DNA of 42,493 nucleotides. It comes from Paractinoplanes durhamensis (lineage in GTDB: Bacteria; Actinomycetota; Actinomycetes; Mycobacteriales; Micromonosporaceae). A program made the translations under genes and the position numbers. This document shows, in pieces, positions 1-8,806 of the stretch. Below the pieces are notes generated by a model. It saw only the letters and a list, made by a program, of their open reading frames with translations, made no database searches and was not told where the DNA came from. The DNA lies in contig NZ_BOML01000096.1 of assembly GCF_016862175.1 (NCBI RefSeq), positions 1-42,493 on the forward strand, given 5' to 3'. How positions within the stretch are numbered: the stretch's first letter is position 1; the number at the start of each line of letters is the position of its first letter.

Positions 1-380
1 GCCGGCGGGAGCAACCATCTGACCGGCACAACTTCCGCGCATGACGCCGAACAAGCCCCCAATTCCGCCGACGCGCGTGATCCCGGCGAAATTCCTCTTT
101 TGCCGGCGAATAATTCCGTGCTTTCGCGCGATCGCGCATCGCAGCAGTTTCCGCCCGATTGAACAGCTGAATCTGCTGGTATCGCATGGATATATTCTCC
201 CGTGCCCCGCATGGCCTCCGCTAAGCATTGATCATGCCAATTTCGGAAGCCATGCCGTGTGGGAAAATGGTTGCGTGATCAAGCACAGAAACAACAAATC
301 TCCGCCGCGGAAAAGCGATGAATGCGGAGAAGGAAACTTCTCATCTTGACATCGGGCCTGCGGTTCGGGCGAGATGACCG
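1..380. other. Gene-poor, relatively AT-rich stretch
   Basis: No convincing coding region. The 102-codon open frame across 41-349 has no family resemblance and a composition unlike the neighbouring genes. The DNA is noticeably more AT-rich than the rest of the window, for example around 186-200 and 288-300, which would suit a promoter region. Two in-frame minus-strand ATGs at 42 and 18 could begin a gene leaving the left edge, but too little of it is visible to support a call. Confidence 0.4.
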
Positions 381-470
381 GTGCTCGGCGGTGCTCGGCG
401 GTGCTCGGCGGTGCTCGGCGGTGCTCGGCGGTGCTCGGCGGTGCTCGGCGGTGCCCGGCGGTGCCCGGCG
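381..470. repeat. Tandem array of nine 10-bp repeats
   Basis: Nine head-to-tail copies of GTGCTCGGCG. The first seven (381-450) are identical; the last two (451-470) read GTGCCCGGCG. The array sits in the noncoding stretch about 100 bp beyond the 3' end of the minus-strand SDR gene. Ten bases is close to one helical turn, so each copy presents the same face of the DNA. It has no spacers and is not CRISPR. Identical copies suggest recent slippage expansion. Confidence 0.95.
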
Positions 471-575
471 GTGGAAAGTTAGTTGTGACGCGATTGATGA
501 CTGTGCGGCGCTGCTGTGCTGAACACCGGGCGGCACTTCGAAGGCGCCGGTGAGCTTGCCGGTCGGCGCTGTGAT

Positions 576-1286
576 CTAGGTGCTTGGCTGTTGGAACAGG
601 GCGTCGGAGATGGGCTTTGCTCCGCCGTGGGAGCTTGTGCCGCCGTCTACCGGGATTTCGGCTCCGGTTACGTAGGCGGCTGCGTCGCTCAACAAGAAGG
701 TGATTACGGCTGCCACCTCTGCCGGGGTTCCGGGGCGGCCCAGTGGAGTTGCCGCGATGCTTGCCTCCCGGAACGCCGGGGACGCCGACGCCGTCATCGG
801 GGTGTCGATGAAACCGGGGTGGACGATGTTCACCCGGATGCCGGCGGGGCCCAGGGCCAGGCATGCGGTGTGGGTCAAGCCGCGCAGCGACCACTTGCTG
901 GCCGTGTAAGCCACCGGGTAGTGGCCCTGCACGGCGGCCAGGGAACCCACGTTCACGATCGACGCGCCTCGGGGCATCAGTGGGGACAGCGCCTGGATGG
1001 CCAGTAGTGGGCCCAGGACGTTCACCGCCTGGATCCGCTCGAAGTCGGCGGCTCTTACCTCGCCCAGGCGGGCCCGCCACGTGGCGCCGGCGCAGTTGAC
1101 CAAGCCGTGAAGCGGGGCGCCGGACAACGACAACGCCAGGTCGGACCAGGACTGCTCATCGCGTACGTCAAAAGGGGCCTCCGCCGATGAATCCAGCGGG
1201 ACCACCTCGTCGCCCTGCGCCCGCAGGGCGGACGTCACGGCGGCGCCGATGCCGGACGCCGCGCCGGTCACCACGATGCGTCGCAT
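576..1286 (-). CDS. SDR-family NAD(P)-dependent oxidoreductase
   Basis: Classical short-chain dehydrogenase/reductase of 236 aa, a single cytosolic Rossmann domain. Numbered from the chosen start, the cofactor glycine motif TGAASGIG is at about residues 7-14, followed by an NCAG motif, the catalytic serine in VNVGSLAAV, and the catalytic pair YTASK. The PVDGG motif near the C-terminus is also typical. Family members oxidise or reduce alcohols and ketones; the substrate cannot be told. The start at 1286 is chosen because the protein then begins just before the Rossmann strand and a GTGGAAG sequence precedes it. An in-frame ATG at 1346 would add 20 residues. It is divergent from the first diguanylate cyclase, with about 150 bp between them, and no partner gene is adjacent. 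Confidence 0.88.
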   Translation of the reverse strand: MRRIVVTGAASGIGAAVTSALRAQGDEVVPLDSSAEAPFDVRDEQSWSDLALSLSGAPLHGLVNCAGATWRARLGEVRAADFERIQAVNVLGPLLAIQALSPLMPRGASIVNVGSLAAVQGHYPVAYTASKWSLRGLTHTACLALGPAGIRVNIVHPGFIDTPMTASASPAFREASIAATPLGRPGTPAEVAAVITFLLSDAAAYVTGAEIPVDGGTSSHGGAKPISDALFQQPST

Positions 1287-1437
1287 GGCTTCCACTCTGC
1301 GGTCGGCGTGCGCCGCGGGGAAGGTGTTGTTGCTGATGGCGGTCATGCACCCGGCTTATGACCGGGCTAATCCGCAGGGTGCGCTACGGACGGCCGATCG
1401 GAAAGCCGGGTGGATCGACCGCCCGGGGGAGGGCCCG

Positions 1438-2913
1438 ATGAGGCAGCCACGGACGGCTCAGCTCTGGCGATGGAGCGCCGTGCTCATGTACGCCGCTCTT
1501 GCCGTCGTCATCGGCACCCTGCTCACCGGGCGGGCCGTGCGCGGGGCCACCCCGCCCTGGCAGTTGATGGGTGCCATGCCGGTCTTCGAACTGGTCGGCA
1601 TCGGGATGGCGGTCTGGGCGTGGCGGCATCCGGAGCTTGATCGGCGCAGCCGGCGGGCGTGGGGGATCATCGCGATCTCGTACGTGCTGCTGACCGTCTC
1701 CGGGATTCTCCGGGGGATCTTCCCGTCGGGGGTGCACTTCCCGACGCCCAGTGACACCCTCCGGCTGGTGTTCGCGCCGGTGTTGCTCGCGGGGCTGCTG
1801 ACACTGCCGTTGCGGACCCGCGGGCGGCGGACCCGGCACAAAGTGTGGCTGGACACGGTGCTCGTGATGATCAGCGGCGGAATGCTGCTGTGGTTCGTCG
1901 AGGTGGACGCGAAGGCGGGGTCGATCGCGCGGGACACGCTCGCCGCGTCGCTGGCCTACCCGGTGCTCGACCTCGTGATGATCTTCGGGGCGACCGTGCT
2001 GCTGTTGCGCGGGGCGGCCGGGTCGGTCCGCCGGCCCGCCATCCTGATCACCGTCGCGATGGTGATGCTGGTGGTGGGGGACGCCTACCTGGGCTACCGG
2101 CAGAGCCACTTCGGGGACGTGCCGCCGGACCGGTGGCAGTACGCCTGCTGGATCACCGGGCACTTCCTGCTCAGCATGGCCGCGTTCACCCAGGTGCGCG
2201 AGGCCGGCGGGCACCGCCTGCGGATCGAGGCCCCGGCCGCCCGGGCCGCGGCCAAGCTGCCGTACATCGCGATGGGCCTCGGATACGCCCTGCTGCTGGT
2301 CGCCGTGCACGACTACCCGCTGCGCACGGTCGGGCTGGTGCTCGGTGCGGTCGCGATGACCGCGGTGGTGGTGGCCCGGCAGGTCATCGCGCTGCGGGAG
2401 AACCACGAGCTGGCCACCACCGACACGCTCACCGGGCTGGTCAACCGGCGGCTGCTGTACGACCGGCTGCGGATGGCGGTGGCCCGGTCCCGCGGGCGCG
2501 GCACGGTCGCCGCCGTGCTGATCGACATGAACGGGTTCAAGCAGGTCAACGACACGATGGGGCACGAGGCCGGGGATCAGTTGCTGGTCGCGTTCGGGCG
2601 GGTGCTGCGGGCCAGCGTGTTCGGCACCGACGTGGTCGGCCGGCTCGGCGGCGACGAGTTCGCGATCGTGCTGCACGACATCGCGACGGCCGACAACGCG
2701 ATCGCCGTGGTCAACCGGATCATGGCGGCCATGCAGGAGCCGGTGAGGATCGGCGACACGGCCGTGCAACCGCAGGCCAGCTTCGGCATCGCGCTCGCGC
2801 TGCCCGGCGAGGACGACGCGGACGCCCTGCTGCACCGGGCCGACCTGGCGATGTACCAGGCCAAGCAGAACCGCACGACGGGGTACGCGGTACACGTACC
2901 CGAAAGTGTCTGA
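1438..2913 (+). CDS. Membrane diguanylate cyclase (GGDEF), first of a tandem pair
   Basis: A 491-aa protein with a multi-spanning N-terminal half (residues about 10-310, many hydrophobic helices, no recognised sensor family) and a C-terminal GGDEF domain. The domain opens at DTLTGLVNRR (residue 329), has the metal/GTP region IDMNGFKQVND followed by GHEAGD, and GGDEF at 404-408, so it should make c-di-GMP from GTP. The inhibitory I-site, normally RxxD five residues before GGDEF, reads FGTD, so product inhibition is probably weak or absent. The start at 1438 is favoured over the in-frame codon at 1249 because GGGGGAGGG lies a few bases upstream and the first helix then follows directly. A close paralogue lies 78 bp downstream. 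Confidence 0.9.
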   Translation: MRQPRTAQLWRWSAVLMYAALAVVIGTLLTGRAVRGATPPWQLMGAMPVFELVGIGMAVWAWRHPELDRRSRRAWGIIAISYVLLTVSGILRGIFPSGVHFPTPSDTLRLVFAPVLLAGLLTLPLRTRGRRTRHKVWLDTVLVMISGGMLLWFVEVDAKAGSIARDTLAASLAYPVLDLVMIFGATVLLLRGAAGSVRRPAILITVAMVMLVVGDAYLGYRQSHFGDVPPDRWQYACWITGHFLLSMAAFTQVREAGGHRLRIEAPAARAAAKLPYIAMGLGYALLLVAVHDYPLRTVGLVLGAVAMTAVVVARQVIALRENHELATTDTLTGLVNRRLLYDRLRMAVARSRGRGTVAAVLIDMNGFKQVNDTMGHEAGDQLLVAFGRVLRASVFGTDVVGRLGGDEFAIVLHDIATADNAIAVVNRIMAAMQEPVRIGDTAVQPQASFGIALALPGEDDADALLHRADLAMYQAKQNRTTGYAVHVPESV

Positions 2914-2991
2914 CCTGCCTTGTTCTCAGCCGACAGGACACGTGACCGATCTGACAGGCCGGGCGGACCGGCCGCCCCGAGGGAGGAACCG

Positions 2992-4464
2992 ATGGCTCAG
3001 CTGTGGCGGTGGGGAGCCTACCTGCTCTATGCGAGCTTCGCCTTCTGCATCGGCAGCCAGTTCGCCTGGCCCGCCCCGGAAGGTCAGGCACCGTGGCAGA
3101 TCGTGGTCTTCAACGCGATCTACGGGGTGCTCGGCGTCGTCCTGGCGGTCCGGGCGTGGTGGCACCCCGGACTCGACCGGCGCAGCCGGCGGGCGTGGGG
3201 CATCATCGCGCTCTCCTACCTGCTGCTGGTCGTCTCGGGCGCGGTGCGCAGCATCGTCCCCGGTGACGGCAGCTTCCCGACCCCGGGTGACACGCTGCGG
3301 CTCGTGTTCGCGCCGGTGCTGCTGGCCGGCCTGCTGACCCTGCCGCTGCGGACCCGCGGCAACCGGACCCGGCACAAGATGTGGCTGGACACCGCGCTCG
3401 TGATGATCGGCAGCGGCATGCTGCTCTGGTATTTCGAGGCCGGCGCCAACGTCGACAACGCCGAGAAGATCTCCGGCAACGCCCTCGCGGCGGCGATCGC
3501 CTACCCGTCCTTCGACCTCGTGATGATCTTCGGGGCGACCGTCCTGCTGCTGCGCGGCGCCTCGGCGTCGGTCCGGCGGCCGGCCATCATGATCACCCTG
3601 GCGATGCTGGCCCTGGTCGTCGGGGACGCCTACTTCGGCTACCGGCAGCTCCAGCTCGACCACGTCATCGCGTCCGACACCTGGCAGTACACCTGCTGGA
3701 TGACCGGGCCGTTCCTGCTGGCGATGGCCGCCTACGAGCAGGTCCGGGAGGCCGGCAACCACCGGCTGCGGATGGAGGACCCGGTCGCGCGCACCGCCGC
3801 CCGCCTGCCGTACATCGCGATGGGCCTCGGCTACGCGCTGCTGGTGTTCGCCGTGCACGAATACCCGATGCGCACGGTCGGGCTGGTGCTCGGCGCGGTC
3901 GCGATGACCTCGGTGGTGGTGGCCCGGCAGATCGTGGCGCTGCGCGAGAACCATGAGCTGGCCACCACCGACACCCTCACCGGGCTGGTCAACCGGCGGC
4001 AGCTGTACGCGCGGCTGCGGATCGCGGTGGCCCGGGCCGGCCGCGGCGGCAACACGGTCGCCGCCGTGCTCATCGACATGAACGGGTTCAAGCAGGTCAA
4101 CGACACGATGGGGCACGAGGCCGGGGATCAGTTGCTGGTCGCGTTCGGCCGGGTGCTGCGCAACAACGTGTTCGGCACCGACGTGGTCGGCCGGCTCGGC
4201 GGCGACGAGTTCGCCATCGTCCTGCACAACATCGCGTCGCCCGACAACGCGATCGCCGTCGTCAAGCGGATCATCGACGCCATGCAGGAACCGGTGGCGA
4301 TCGGGGACATCGCGGTGCAGCCGCAGGCCAGCTTCGGCATCGCGCTCGCGCTGCCCGGCGAGGACGACGCGGACGCCCTCCTGCACCGGGCCGACCTGGC
4401 GATGTATCAGGCCAAGCAGAACCGCACCTCGGGGTACGCCGTGCACGCACCCGCTCTTCTATAG
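2992..4464 (+). CDS. Membrane diguanylate cyclase (GGDEF), second of a tandem pair
   Basis: A 490-aa paralogue of the preceding gene, collinear along its whole length: multi-helix membrane half, then GGDEF domain with DTLTGLVNRRQ, IDMNGFKQVND, GHEAGD and GGDEF at 403-407. It also has FGTD in place of the I-site RxxD. The divergent parts are the loops between the membrane helices, for example around residues 150-165 and 225-240, so the two copies may sense different signals. GGGAGGA ends five bases before the ATG. The stop codon lies in the palindrome CTATAG (4459-4464), which also supplies the stop of the convergent rskA gene. It is probably co-transcribed with the first copy. Confidence 0.9.
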   Translation: MAQLWRWGAYLLYASFAFCIGSQFAWPAPEGQAPWQIVVFNAIYGVLGVVLAVRAWWHPGLDRRSRRAWGIIALSYLLLVVSGAVRSIVPGDGSFPTPGDTLRLVFAPVLLAGLLTLPLRTRGNRTRHKMWLDTALVMIGSGMLLWYFEAGANVDNAEKISGNALAAAIAYPSFDLVMIFGATVLLLRGASASVRRPAIMITLAMLALVVGDAYFGYRQLQLDHVIASDTWQYTCWMTGPFLLAMAAYEQVREAGNHRLRMEDPVARTAARLPYIAMGLGYALLVFAVHEYPMRTVGLVLGAVAMTSVVVARQIVALRENHELATTDTLTGLVNRRQLYARLRIAVARAGRGGNTVAAVLIDMNGFKQVNDTMGHEAGDQLLVAFGRVLRNNVFGTDVVGRLGGDEFAIVLHNIASPDNAIAVVKRIIDAMQEPVAIGDIAVQPQASFGIALALPGEDDADALLHRADLAMYQAKQNRTSGYAVHAPALL

Positions 4465-5157
4465 GTGCACGGCAGCCGCCAGGGGCATGGTCGGGACGGC
4501 CGAGCCGCCGGGCGGTTCGATCGAGACCCCGACGTCGGAGGCGCCGTCGATGCCCTCGACGATCTGCATGGTCGTGGTCTGGCCGGGGACCAGGGTGCCG
4601 GCCGGGACCGGGACCTTCTCGCGGATCGTCCAGAGCTGGTAGACCCGGCCGTCGCTGGGGGCGGCGTCGGCGGCGAGCGTGATCAGGCCGGCGTTGCGGA
4701 GCTTCGAGACGGCCACGGTGACGGTGCCGCCGCCGTTCACCGGCTCGTCGCGGACCAGGAGGTCGGGTGCCGACAGCAACGCCGTGACCTCATCGGCGCG
4801 GGCCTGCTCCACCCGTACCCGATGCTCCTGAACGGCATAGACCGCGCCGCCCGCCGCGAGAACCGCGGCGGCCGCGGCGATCAGCAGGCGCGGCTTCTTT
4901 CGGGGCTTCTTAAAATCCGGAACAAACCCTTGCTGGGGTACGGCCGTGATCGCGGCCATGACATTGCCGCGCAACGCCGGTGGTGGCACCGACCACGCGT
5001 CTCCGGACAGTTCGGAGGCCGCCTCCCGCAACTCATCCATCTCGCCCTGACAGATCGGGCATTCGCGCAGGTGCCGGTCGAAGGCCGCCCGCTCGATGTC
5101 GTCGAGGGCGTCCAGCACGTAGGCGCCGATCAGCCCGTGCACATCCGGCGTGGTCAT
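4459..5157 (-). CDS. rskA: RskA-type anti-sigma factor
   Basis: A 232-aa single-pass membrane protein. The N-terminal cytoplasmic part (about 1-80) carries an HxxxCxxC zinc-binding anti-sigma motif (His29, Cys33, Cys36) in the segment RHLRECPICQ. A basic KKPRKKPR stretch precedes one transmembrane helix at about residues 95-113, and the C-terminal domain (about 120-232) resembles the extracytoplasmic RskA domain. Family members hold an ECF sigma factor inactive until regulated proteolysis releases it. The ATG overlaps the sigK stop as ATGA, indicating translational coupling and balanced expression. The symbol follows from family and pairing with SigK. The zinc motif is a difference from what I recall of M. 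tuberculosis RskA. Confidence 0.88.
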   Translation of the reverse strand: MTTPDVHGLIGAYVLDALDDIERAAFDRHLRECPICQGEMDELREAASELSGDAWSVPPPALRGNVMAAITAVPQQGFVPDFKKPRKKPRLLIAAAAAVLAAGGAVYAVQEHRVRVEQARADEVTALLSAPDLLVRDEPVNGGGTVTVAVSKLRNAGLITLAADAAPSDGRVYQLWTIREKVPVPAGTLVPGQTTTMQIVEGIDGASDVGVSIEPPGGSAVPTMPLAAAVHL

Positions 5158-5735
5158 GACACCGCCAAACAATCGCGCAGGCGGATCAAGCCGTCCCGCA
5201 TCCGGGTCTTCACGGTTGGCAGGGGAGCGCCCAGTAACGCCGCCACCTGCGGATACGTGTGGCCCTGGTAGTAGGCGAGGGTCACCGCCTGGCGCTGCAG
5301 CTCGGTCAGGCCGGACAGGCAGCGGCGTACCTGCTGGCGTTCGAGCCGGCCGGACACCTCGTCGGCGACCGCGTCGTACGGGATGTCGACCGCGGCCCGG
5401 CCGACGAACTCGAGGCGGTCGGCGGCGGCCTGCTCGGCCCGGACCCGGTCGACCGCCCGGCGGTGCGCGATCGTGCAGATCCACGCGGTGGCCGAGCCGC
5501 GCGCCGGGTCGAAGCGGGCGGCCGTCCGCCAGACCTCGACGAGCACTTCCTGGGCCACCTCCTCGGCCTGCGCCGGATCACGCAGGACCCGCCGGATCAG
5601 GCCGTACACCCGCGGCGCGACCAGGTCGTAGAGCTTGCCGAAGGCCTGCTCGTCGCCGCGTGCCACGGCCGATAACAGGTCGTCCGGCGTGGTTCCGGGC
5701 GCGTCCGGAACACGGCTGATGGCGCGTTCGCCCAT
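5154..5735 (-). CDS. sigK: ECF RNA polymerase sigma factor SigK
   Basis: A 193-aa ECF sigma factor with region 2 (about 25-95; core EEVAQEVLVEVWR) and region 4 (about 135-190; TELQRQAVTLAYYQGHTYPQ and the helix-turn-helix up to TVKTRMRDGL). It directs RNA polymerase to its regulon when freed from RskA. It has cysteines at 87, 139 and 189. The last two are 50 residues apart, the same spacing as the reported redox pair Cys133/Cys183 of M. tuberculosis SigK. A GGAGGGG ribosome site precedes the ATG. It begins 67 bp after egtD on the same strand with no obvious terminator between, so read-through from the ergothioneine operon is possible. Confidence 0.9.
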   Translation of the reverse strand: MGERAISRVPDAPGTTPDDLLSAVARGDEQAFGKLYDLVAPRVYGLIRRVLRDPAQAEEVAQEVLVEVWRTAARFDPARGSATAWICTIAHRRAVDRVRAEQAAADRLEFVGRAAVDIPYDAVADEVSGRLERQQVRRCLSGLTELQRQAVTLAYYQGHTYPQVAALLGAPLPTVKTRMRDGLIRLRDCLAVS

Positions 5736-5802
5736 GGGGCCCCTCCGTCGTCGTTAACCCCCATTCGGAGCTCGGGCCGTGCCGGATGGGTCGACGGATG
5801 GG

Positions 5803-6765
5803 TTACCGCGCCCGGGCCAGCGAGACCCCGAACAGGCCGTCCCGGTCGGTCCACCAGTGGTCGAGGTCGAAACCGGCCTCGGCCAGCTCGTGTTCGATGC
5901 CGTCGCGGCGGAATTTCGCGGAGACCTCGGTGCGGATCTCCTCGCCCGCCTCGAAGTCGACCACCAGGTCGACGCCGGGGATGGTGACCCGCATCGGCCA
6001 GCGGGCCCGCAACCGCATCTCGACCCACTCGTGGTCGGGGTCCCACAGCGCGACGTGGGCGAAACCGTCCGGGTCGAAGTCGGCGCCGAGGCTGGTGTTC
6101 AGCACGTGCAGCACGTTGCGGTTGAAGTCGGCGGTAACCCCCGCGGCGTCGTCGTAGGCCGGGACCACCATGCTCGGGCTCTTCACCAGGTCGGTGCCGA
6201 GCAGGAGGTGTTCGCCCGGTTCGAGCACGGCGCGGAGGTCGTCCAGGAAGGTCGCGCGTTCGGCCGGGAGCAGGTTGCCGATGGTGCCGCCGAGGAAGGC
6301 GACCAGCCGGTCGCCGCCGCCGGGCAGGTGTTTCAGGTGGCGGGTCAGGTCGCCGACGATGTTGTGCACCCGCAGGCCGGGGTAGTCGGCGCCGATCCGG
6401 GCCGTGGCCGCGGTCAGCGCGGTGGGGGAGACGTCCATCGGGACGTAGGTGGTCAGGGTGCCGGCCAGGGTCAGGGCGTCGAGCAGCAGGCGGGTCTTCG
6501 TCGAGTAGCCGGAGCCCAGCTCGAGGAGGGTGCGGGCGCGGGTGTGCCGGGCGATCTCGATGGCCCGGTCGGTGAGGATCTGGCGTTCGCTGCGGGTCGG
6601 GTAATACTCCGGCAGCTCGGTGATCTGCTCGAAGAGCTCGCTGCCGCGGGCGTCGTAGAACCACTTCGGCGGCAGCGTCTTCGGGGTGGCGGTCAGACCG
6701 GTACGGACGTCGGCCCGGAGGGTGCGGGCCAGGTCGTCGGCGTCCAGGTGGACTTCGAGGGTCAT
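5803..6765 (-). CDS. egtD: Histidine N-alpha-methyltransferase EgtD
   Basis: A 320-aa cytosolic SAM-dependent methyltransferase that trimethylates L-histidine to hercynine, the first committed intermediate of ergothioneine synthesis. Visible features: N-terminal KTLPPKWFYDARGSELFEQI typical of EgtD, the SAM site LLELGSGYSTKTR (about residues 80-92), PMDVSP, GDLTRHL, FLGGTIGN and the C-terminal half including SLARAR. The length matches mycobacterial EgtD. The ATG overlaps the egtC stop as ATGA. It is the last gene of the egtABCD run; no egtE follows, and sigK-rskA come next on the same strand. Confidence 0.95.
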   Translation of the reverse strand: MTLEVHLDADDLARTLRADVRTGLTATPKTLPPKWFYDARGSELFEQITELPEYYPTRSERQILTDRAIEIARHTRARTLLELGSGYSTKTRLLLDALTLAGTLTTYVPMDVSPTALTAATARIGADYPGLRVHNIVGDLTRHLKHLPGGGDRLVAFLGGTIGNLLPAERATFLDDLRAVLEPGEHLLLGTDLVKSPSMVVPAYDDAAGVTADFNRNVLHVLNTSLGADFDPDGFAHVALWDPDHEWVEMRLRARWPMRVTIPGVDLVVDFEAGEEIRTEVSAKFRRDGIEHELAEAGFDLDHWWTDRDGLFGVSLARAR

Positions 6766-7508
6766 CGTTCTCCCAACGGAGTGGTGCGGAGGGCGGTGGC
6801 CGTGGCGACGAGCAGGGTGCGGTCGGGGACCGGGCGCCAGGCCGGGTGGACGTCGAGCGGCTCGGAGGCGACGAGCACGGCACCGGCGTCGGAGCGGACC
6901 GACAGCGCGTGCCCGGCGGTGGTGGCCACCAGGGTCGCGCCGTCGGTGAGGAGCAGGTTGAGGCGGGAGCCGGGGGCGGCCGCCTCGACCTCGGCGACGA
7001 CCCCGGCGACCGCGGCGGCCGGCGGGGTGCCGGCCCGGAGACGGTCGCGGACCAGCGCCCACAGCAGCGCCGCGTCGGTCGGCGCCGCCAGGGTGAGCAG
7101 GTCTTCCGGTGGCAGCGCGCCGGCCAGTTCGGCCACCGTGCCGGGCCAGCCGGCGACGACCCCGTTGTGGCTGAACAGCCAGGTGTCGTCGCCGAACGGG
7201 GCGGCGGCCGTCTCGGTCACCGGCATGCCGGTGGTGGCGCTGCGGACCGCGGCCAGCACCGCCCCGGAGGTGACCGAGGCGGCGAGGGCGGGCAGCGTGG
7301 TGTCACTCCAGATCGGGGTGGGCCGGCGGTAGCGCACGACGCCGCCGCCGGCGGGAAACCAGCCCACCCCGAAGCCGTCGGCGTTGATGGTGCCGCCGCC
7401 GCGCATGTCGCGCGGCGCCCACGACTGGTGGACCAGCGAGTGCGGCGGGTCGATCAGCCAGCGGGCGAGCGGTGCGGGTGGTCCGAGATAGGCGAGGTGC
7501 CGGCACAT
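6762..7508 (-). CDS. egtC: Gamma-glutamyl-hercynylcysteine sulfoxide amidohydrolase EgtC
   Basis: A 248-aa class II glutamine-amidotransferase-like Ntn hydrolase that removes the gamma-glutamyl group from the EgtB product. The protein begins MCRHLAYLG, so removal of the initiator Met would expose the nucleophile Cys2. The motifs LVHQSWAPRD, NADGFGVGW and FSHNGVV are those of the family's N-terminal domain. The start overlaps the egtB stop by one base (TGATG), and the stop overlaps egtD by four. It is the middle of a tightly coupled operon. The start is fixed by the need for Cys at position 2. Confidence 0.95.
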   Translation of the reverse strand: MCRHLAYLGPPAPLARWLIDPPHSLVHQSWAPRDMRGGGTINADGFGVGWFPAGGGVVRYRRPTPIWSDTTLPALAASVTSGAVLAAVRSATTGMPVTETAAAPFGDDTWLFSHNGVVAGWPGTVAELAGALPPEDLLTLAAPTDAALLWALVRDRLRAGTPPAAAVAGVVAEVEAAAPGSRLNLLLTDGATLVATTAGHALSVRSDAGAVLVASEPLDVHPAWRPVPDRTLLVATATALRTTPLGER

Positions 7509-8806
7509 CAGGCGTCCCGCGCGAGGCGGAACCCGCTGAAGATCTGCCGGCGGATCGGGTAGTCCCAGTTGCGGAACGTGCCCCGGACCGCCGACCGGTC
7601 GGTGCCGAACGAACCGCCGCGCAGCACCTTGTAGTCGGGGCCGAAGAAGACCTCCGAATACTCCCGGTAGGGGAACGGTGCGAACCCGGGGTAGGGGTGG
7701 AAGTCGGAGGACGTCCACTCCCAGACGTCGCCGATCAGCTGGTGGACGCCGAGCGGCGAGGCACCGAGCGGGTAGGCGCCCGTCTCGGCCGGTCGCAGGT
7801 GACTCTGGCCCAGGTTCGCGTGCTCCGGGCCGGGTGACTCGTCGCCCCACGGATAGCGGCGGGATCGGCCGGTCGCCGGGTCCCACCGGGCGGCCTTCTC
7901 CCACTCGGCCTCGGTGGGCAGTCGTTTCCCGGCCCAGGCCGCGTAGGCGGCGGCTTCGAACCAGCAGACGTGCACGACCGGCTCGTCCGGATTGATCGGG
8001 CCGACCCGGCCGAAGCGCCGGACCAGCCAACCGGCGTCGTCGCGCACCCAGTGCTGCGGCGCGACCAGCCCGGCCGCCTGGCGATGATCCCAGCCGGCGG
8101 TGGTCCACCAGCGGGGATCGTCGTAGCCGCCGGCGTCGATGAACGCCAGGTATTCGCCGTTGGTCACCGGCGCCCGGTCGATGTGGAAGGCCGGGAGAAC
8201 GACCTGGTGGGCCGGCCGCTCGTTGTCGAGCGCCCACGGCTCGGTGCTGGTGCCCATGGTGAACGCCCCGGCCGGAACCAGGACCTCACCGGTGACCCGG
8301 CCGGCCGGGGCCGGCGGCGGTGGCGCGGACAGCACCGGCGTGCCGGTCCGCAGCTGGTGGGTGGCCAGCATGGTCTCGTCGTGCTGCTGCTCGTGCTGCA
8401 CGATCATGCCGAACGCGAAGGCCCGCTCGACCAGCCGCGTCCCTTCGAGCGGGGCGTGGTCGAGCACGTCGAGCACCTTGTCGCGAACGGTCGCCACGTA
8501 GCGCCGGGCCTCGCGCGGGTCGAGCAGCGGCAGCTGCACGCGGTCGCGGCGGGCGTGCTTGAACGCGTCGTACAGCTCGTCGATGTCGCGGCGCACCGGC
8601 TCCCGTCCACCGACGTCGCGGACCAGCCAGAGCTCCTCCTGGTTGCCGACGTGGGCGAGGTCCCACACCAGCGGGGACATCAGCGGTGAGTGCTGCCGGC
8701 TCAGGTCGCCGTCGTCGACCGTCTCGGTCAGCAGGGTGGTGCGGTCGCGGGCCCGGCCCAGCTCGGTGGCGACGAGCTCACGCAGGCGTTCGGTCTCGTG
8801 GGTCAT
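7508..8806 (-). CDS. egtB: Ergothioneine sulfoxide synthase EgtB
   Basis: A 432-aa non-heme iron enzyme that joins hercynine to gamma-glutamylcysteine with oxygen, forming the C-S bond and the sulfoxide. An N-terminal DinB-like helical domain (about 1-165) carries His52 and the HEQQH motif with His138 and His142, matching the three-histidine iron site of characterised EgtB enzymes. A formylglycine-generating-enzyme-like sulfatase-modifying domain (about 185-432) follows, with PVTNGEYLAF, RLPTEAEWEKAARW, GDVWEWTSSDF and VLRGGSF. Use of gamma-glutamylcysteine rather than cysteine is inferred from the presence of egtA and egtC. One-base TGATG overlaps link it to both neighbours. Confidence 0.95.
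   Translation of the reverse strand: MTHETERLRELVATELGRARDRTTLLTETVDDGDLSRQHSPLMSPLVWDLAHVGNQEELWLVRDVGGREPVRRDIDELYDAFKHARRDRVQLPLLDPREARRYVATVRDKVLDVLDHAPLEGTRLVERAFAFGMIVQHEQQHDETMLATHQLRTGTPVLSAPPPPAPAGRVTGEVLVPAGAFTMGTSTEPWALDNERPAHQVVLPAFHIDRAPVTNGEYLAFIDAGGYDDPRWWTTAGWDHRQAAGLVAPQHWVRDDAGWLVRRFGRVGPINPDEPVVHVCWFEAAAYAAWAGKRLPTEAEWEKAARWDPATGRSRRYPWGDESPGPEHANLGQSHLRPAETGAYPLGASPLGVHQLIGDVWEWTSSDFHPYPGFAPFPYREYSEVFFGPDYKVLRGGSFGTDRSAVRGTFRNWDYPIRRQIFSGFRLARDA

Noticed and set aside
41..349. 102-aa protein at the left edge
   Set aside because: No ribosome site, atypical composition and no family resemblance; probably noncoding.
381..470. CRISPR array
   Set aside because: Units are contiguous 10-mers without spacers, and no cas genes are present.
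1384..2895. Long antisense open frame opposite the first diguanylate cyclase
   Set aside because: Arg/His/Gln-rich composition without family features; a codon-bias shadow of the GGDEF gene.
2926..4446. Long antisense open frame opposite the second diguanylate cyclase
   Set aside because: Same low-information composition as the frame opposite the first copy; a shadow.
4459..4464. Shared palindromic stop CTATAG as a regulatory device
   Set aside because: It supplies both stop codons, but a 6-bp overlap of convergent genes can arise by chance and nothing else supports a function.
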